This document shows positions 33,889 through 35,781 of a DNA stretch of 35,781 nt, one piece after another. The DNA comes from Desulfosudis oleivorans (GTDB lineage: Bacteria > Desulfobacterota > Desulfobacteria > Desulfobacterales > SURF-7). Under the pieces are notes generated by a model. That model ran no database searches and had not been told where the DNA came from. It worked only from the letters and a program-made list of their open reading frames with translations. A program made the position numbers and the translations under genes. Every line of letters begins with the position of its first letter. The first letter of the stretch is position 1. The stretch lies in NCBI GenBank assembly GCA_020723325.1, contig DYJD01000049.1, forward strand, positions 1 to 35,781. Direction: 5' to 3'.

Positions 33889-34645
33889 AACCTATATTCG
33901 TGAACAACTTCGGCAAAAAGACATTTTGCTCATGACCCATATTGTGCTGGGCTATCCCAGTTTCGAGGCCTCCTTTGAGATCATTCGTTCCATGGTGGCG
34001 GCGGGAGTGGATCTGATGGAATTACAGATCCCGTTTTCCGAGCCCATTGCCGACGGTCCCGTGATCCTGCATGCCAATCAGAAGTCCCTGGCTGCCGGCG
34101 CTAAGGTGTCCCGCTGCCTGGCCTTTGCCGCCGAGGTGGTCAGGACATTCCCCATTCCGTTTTTGTTCATGAGTTATTATAATATTTTGTTTCGCCATGG
34201 AGTCCCGCGGTTTGCAGCAGCCATGGAGGCTGCCGGCTTGAAAGGCGCCATTGTGCCGGACCTGCCGCCGGAAGAAGGCGGGGAGTACCTCAAGTCCATG
34301 GGCGATCACAACCTCGCGCCCATTTTTATCTTTGCGCCCACCACGCCCCAAGAGCGCATGGACTATATCGCCTCCTTTGCCAAGGGGTTTGTATATTGCG
34401 TGGCCCGCAAGGGTGTCACCGGCAACGCCACGGACTTTTCCCAGGAGCTTGCCGTGTATCTATCCCGTTGCCGCCGGGCCACTTCCTTACCGCTGGCCCT
34501 GGGCTTCGGGGTTCAGGATAAAAACGATGTGGACTTTCTGAAGGGTAAAGTGGACATCGCCGTGATCGGCTCCAGGACCATCCAGATCATCGATCGGCAA
34601 GGAGTGGGGGCAGTGAGTGGTTTTATCCAGGGCTTACGCGGGTGA
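33881..34645 (+). CDS. trpA: Tryptophan synthase alpha-subunit-like protein
   Basis: A 254-residue TIM-barrel protein of the TrpA family; TrpA splits indole-3-glycerol phosphate and channels indole to TrpB. Catalytic Glu47 and Asp58 are present in MELQIPFSEPIADGP, and the KGVTGN loop follows a YC (usually YxxS) strand. The fixed family pattern ELGIPFSDP is changed to ELQIPFSEP, and the usual TAGxP near the start is VLGYP. The ATG at 33881 has GGAGG at the right distance and overlaps the end of trpB by eight bases, so expression is coupled. Both subunits diverge in parallel, which suggests they work as a pair. Confidence 0.9.
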   Translation: MLETYIREQLRQKDILLMTHIVLGYPSFEASFEIIRSMVAAGVDLMELQIPFSEPIADGPVILHANQKSLAAGAKVSRCLAFAAEVVRTFPIPFLFMSYYNILFRHGVPRFAAAMEAAGLKGAIVPDLPPEEGGEYLKSMGDHNLAPIFIFAPTTPQERMDYIASFAKGFVYCVARKGVTGNATDFSQELAVYLSRCRRATSLPLALGFGVQDKNDVDFLKGKVDIAVIGSRTIQIIDRQGVGAVSGFIQGLRG

Positions 34646-34716
34646 ACATGGGCGGTTGATGGCCGGGTCGGTTCGCCCCTTGATTGTAGGGGCAAGGGAA
34701 TCGCATGTAGTTGTTT

Positions 34717-34820
34717 TCGGGGTCGGGGTCGCTATCGGTATCGGGGTCGCCAATTAAAGGGCGTGTCAAAAAAAATGGAAAAAAACTCGATACCGATTCC
34801 GATACCGATAGCGACCCCGA
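34717..34820. repeat. Long hexamer-built inverted repeat
   Basis: Left arm 34717-34749 is built of TCGGGG/TCGGTA units. Right arm 34788-34820 is its inverse, built of CGATAC/CGATTC/CGACCC units, and the shared part TCGGGGTCGCTATCGGTATC is perfect. The ~38-base loop is AT-rich. It sits between the trpA end and the convergent CBS gene, so it may also act as a bidirectional terminator. Confidence 0.8.
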
Positions 34821-34865
34821 GAGGTTGGATGGACGAGACAAAACCAAATCACTCACGAACCGCCC

Positions 34866-35279
34866 TTACGGTTGAACGCCATCATCATCGGTTTGGGAAC
34901 GGGTGGGTTTACGCAGAAGGAATTTGATGATGTCGCGCCTGCTGATAATGCCCACCAGCTTGCCGTTGGACAAGATCGGTACGCGCCTGAAATTGTTTTC
35001 CATCAAACATTTGTACACATCCATGAGGTTATCATCGGCATCAAAGGCAACAATGGTGCGGGTCATGAGATCACCCACGGTTTTGTCACGGATGGTCTGC
35101 TTGTATACGATTTGCAGAATGTCTTTTTCCGTGACCATGCCGATTAGGCCGCCTTCGGGGGATACAACCGGCAGGCCGGTGATTTTTTTATCAACCAGTA
35201 ATCTAATGGCTTCTTTGATATCCGTACTTTCCTGGACAGTGGTGGGATTGCCGGTCATGGCATCCTTGGCTTTGAACAT
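34866..35279 (-). CDS. CBS-pair protein
   Basis: A 137-residue protein made of just two CBS domains (~8-60 and ~70-122), the pair that usually binds adenine nucleotides as an energy sensor. Clear repeats are AMTGNPTTVQ...GLPVVSPEGGLIGMVTEKDIL and LMTRTIVAFD...RRVPILSNGKLVGIISRRDII. No fused enzyme is present, so it may regulate a partner in trans. AAGGAGA lies before the ATG. A very good promoter lies about 80 bases upstream. Confidence 0.93.
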   Translation of the reverse strand: MFKAKDAMTGNPTTVQESTDIKEAIRLLVDKKITGLPVVSPEGGLIGMVTEKDILQIVYKQTIRDKTVGDLMTRTIVAFDADDNLMDVYKCLMENNFRRVPILSNGKLVGIISRRDIIKFLLRKPTRSQTDDDGVQP

Positions 35280-35356
35280 GCGGTGTCTCCTTTAAGTCGG
35301 TTGGGCGCTTGGGGTGGCCGGAGATCAAAAAAGGGCTGGCCGCTGAATCGGGAATC

Positions 35357-35385
35357 ATTATAATAAACTCGCCCAAGCTTTGCAA
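35357..35385 (-). promoter_or_regulatory. Strong promoter candidate for the CBS gene
   Basis: On the minus strand: TTGCAA (35385-35380), a 17-base spacer and a perfect TATAAT (35362-35357). It drives the CBS-pair gene, with a leader of about 70 bases. Confidence 0.65.
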
Positions 35386-35520
35386 GAGTGATGAAATAAA
35401 AGCTAGAATTTCGGTTTGTTGTATTGCTCTGGGAACACCCGCTATGCGGGCCCGAAAAAGCTGGTTCAGTGCATGATTTCAGGAAGAATGATTTTTTTTC
35501 AAAAAAAAGCGGAAATGCGC

Positions 35521-35549
35521 TTGACAAGCAGCGCAAAGGAAGGTTATTA
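35521..35549 (+). promoter_or_regulatory. Candidate rRNA operon promoter P1
   Basis: TTGACA (35521-35526), a 17-base spacer and TTATTA (35544-35549), preceded by an AT-rich stretch of T and A runs (35490-35508) that could serve as an UP element. Confidence 0.5.
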
Positions 35550-35628
35550 ACGGGCTCTTTTTGACGGAAGCCGAATTTGTTCCAAGTGAGAAGACAGTTT
35601 TTTGGAATAAAAAAAGTCAAAAAAAAGC

Positions 35629-35657
35629 TTGACAAGAAATTCGGTTTCAAATAAAAG
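35629..35657 (+). promoter_or_regulatory. Candidate rRNA operon promoter P2
   Basis: TTGACA (35629-35634), a 17-base spacer and TAAAAG (35652-35657), again after an A/T-rich run. Two tandem promoters of this kind are usual upstream of rRNA operons. Confidence 0.5.
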
Positions 35658-35696
35658 TAGCATCTTTTGACGCCGGAATTTGGGCGCAAGCAAACT

Positions 35697-35710
35697 TGAT
35701 CTTTGAAAAC
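35697..35710 (+). promoter_or_regulatory. boxA-like rRNA antitermination sequence
   Basis: TGATCTTTGAAAAC resembles the boxA leader element of rRNA operons (TGCTCTTTAACA in Escherichia coli, TGTTCTTTGAAAACT in Bacillus). It lies about 40 bases after the -10 of P2 and 60-75 bases before the probable 16S start. Confidence 0.5.
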
Positions 35711-35770
35711 TAGATAGTGACGTTATGATTGAGTTGGGTCTCTTGTTAAGAATCTGGTCTGATGAGAGTC

Positions 35771-35781
35771 GGACTGGAAGA
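35771..35781 (+). rRNA. Probable first bases of 16S rRNA (cut by the window end)
   Basis: The final bases GACTGGAAGA resemble the 5' end of 16S rRNA (AAATTGAAGAGTTTGATC in Escherichia coli); the universal GTTTGATC would follow immediately outside the window. This rests on the short match plus the promoter and boxA context. Confidence 0.4.

Noticed and set aside
1-35781. CRISPR array or tRNA genes
   Set aside because: No regularly spaced identical repeats and no cloverleaf with GGTTCGAATCC-type T-loop were seen by eye; the TTCGAA words belong to the dispersed inverted repeats.

Overview
The window most likely comes from a sulfate-reducing member of the Desulfobacterota (Desulfobacterales-like). 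The main reason is a complete quinone reductase complex (Qrc) operon, which is characteristic of sulfate reducers that feed periplasmic electrons into the menaquinone pool. An oxygen-sensitive glycyl radical enzyme with its activase, a thiolase and a hybrid sensor kinase fit the same picture. Coding density is high from about 3.3 kb onward, and most genes there have GC-rich codons.

Layout. (1) Bases 1-3200 are AT-rich and hold small unrecognised genes, several of them membrane proteins, plus a phage-holin-4-like membrane protein and a short lipoprotein. (2) A secreted metallophosphoesterase precedes the qrcABCD operon (4616-9701), which ends in an unlisted 53-residue one-helix membrane protein (9727-9888). 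(3) Housekeeping genes follow: murA, comEC, a 56-residue helical protein, an MFS exporter on the minus strand and a thiolase. (4) A hybrid histidine kinase is followed by two PilZ (c-di-GMP) proteins. (5) A tight operon encodes a FadR-type regulator, a glycyl radical enzyme, its radical-SAM activase and an FMN split-barrel (PNPOx-like) protein. A perfect TGGT-N3-ACCA site sits just upstream. This is the best candidate for an undescribed pathway. (6) A TPR protein, a lipoprotein, signal peptidase I with an overlapping one-helix membrane protein, an old-yellow-enzyme remnant, a cyclophilin and a CNNM/CorC protein follow. (7) A GntR/UTRA regulator overlaps a divergent trpB-trpA pair, with a palindrome covering the regulator's candidate -35 box. 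(8) A CBS-pair protein is divergent from what looks like the promoter and leader region of an rRNA operon. The last bases of the window look like the very start of 16S rRNA.

Intergenic DNA is rich in dispersed repeats: an AATTCGAA-type long inverted repeat (two large copies and smaller ones), a REP-like element present as two inverted copies 26 kb apart, and a long inverted repeat built of TCGGTA/TCGGGG hexamers.

How the genes work together. Qrc should take electrons from periplasmic cytochrome c3 and reduce menaquinone. The glycyl radical operon should make one activated radical enzyme in response to a small acid or similar effector sensed by its FadR-type regulator; its substrate cannot be read from the sequence. 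The trpBA-like pair looks separately regulated rather than part of a trp biosynthesis operon.
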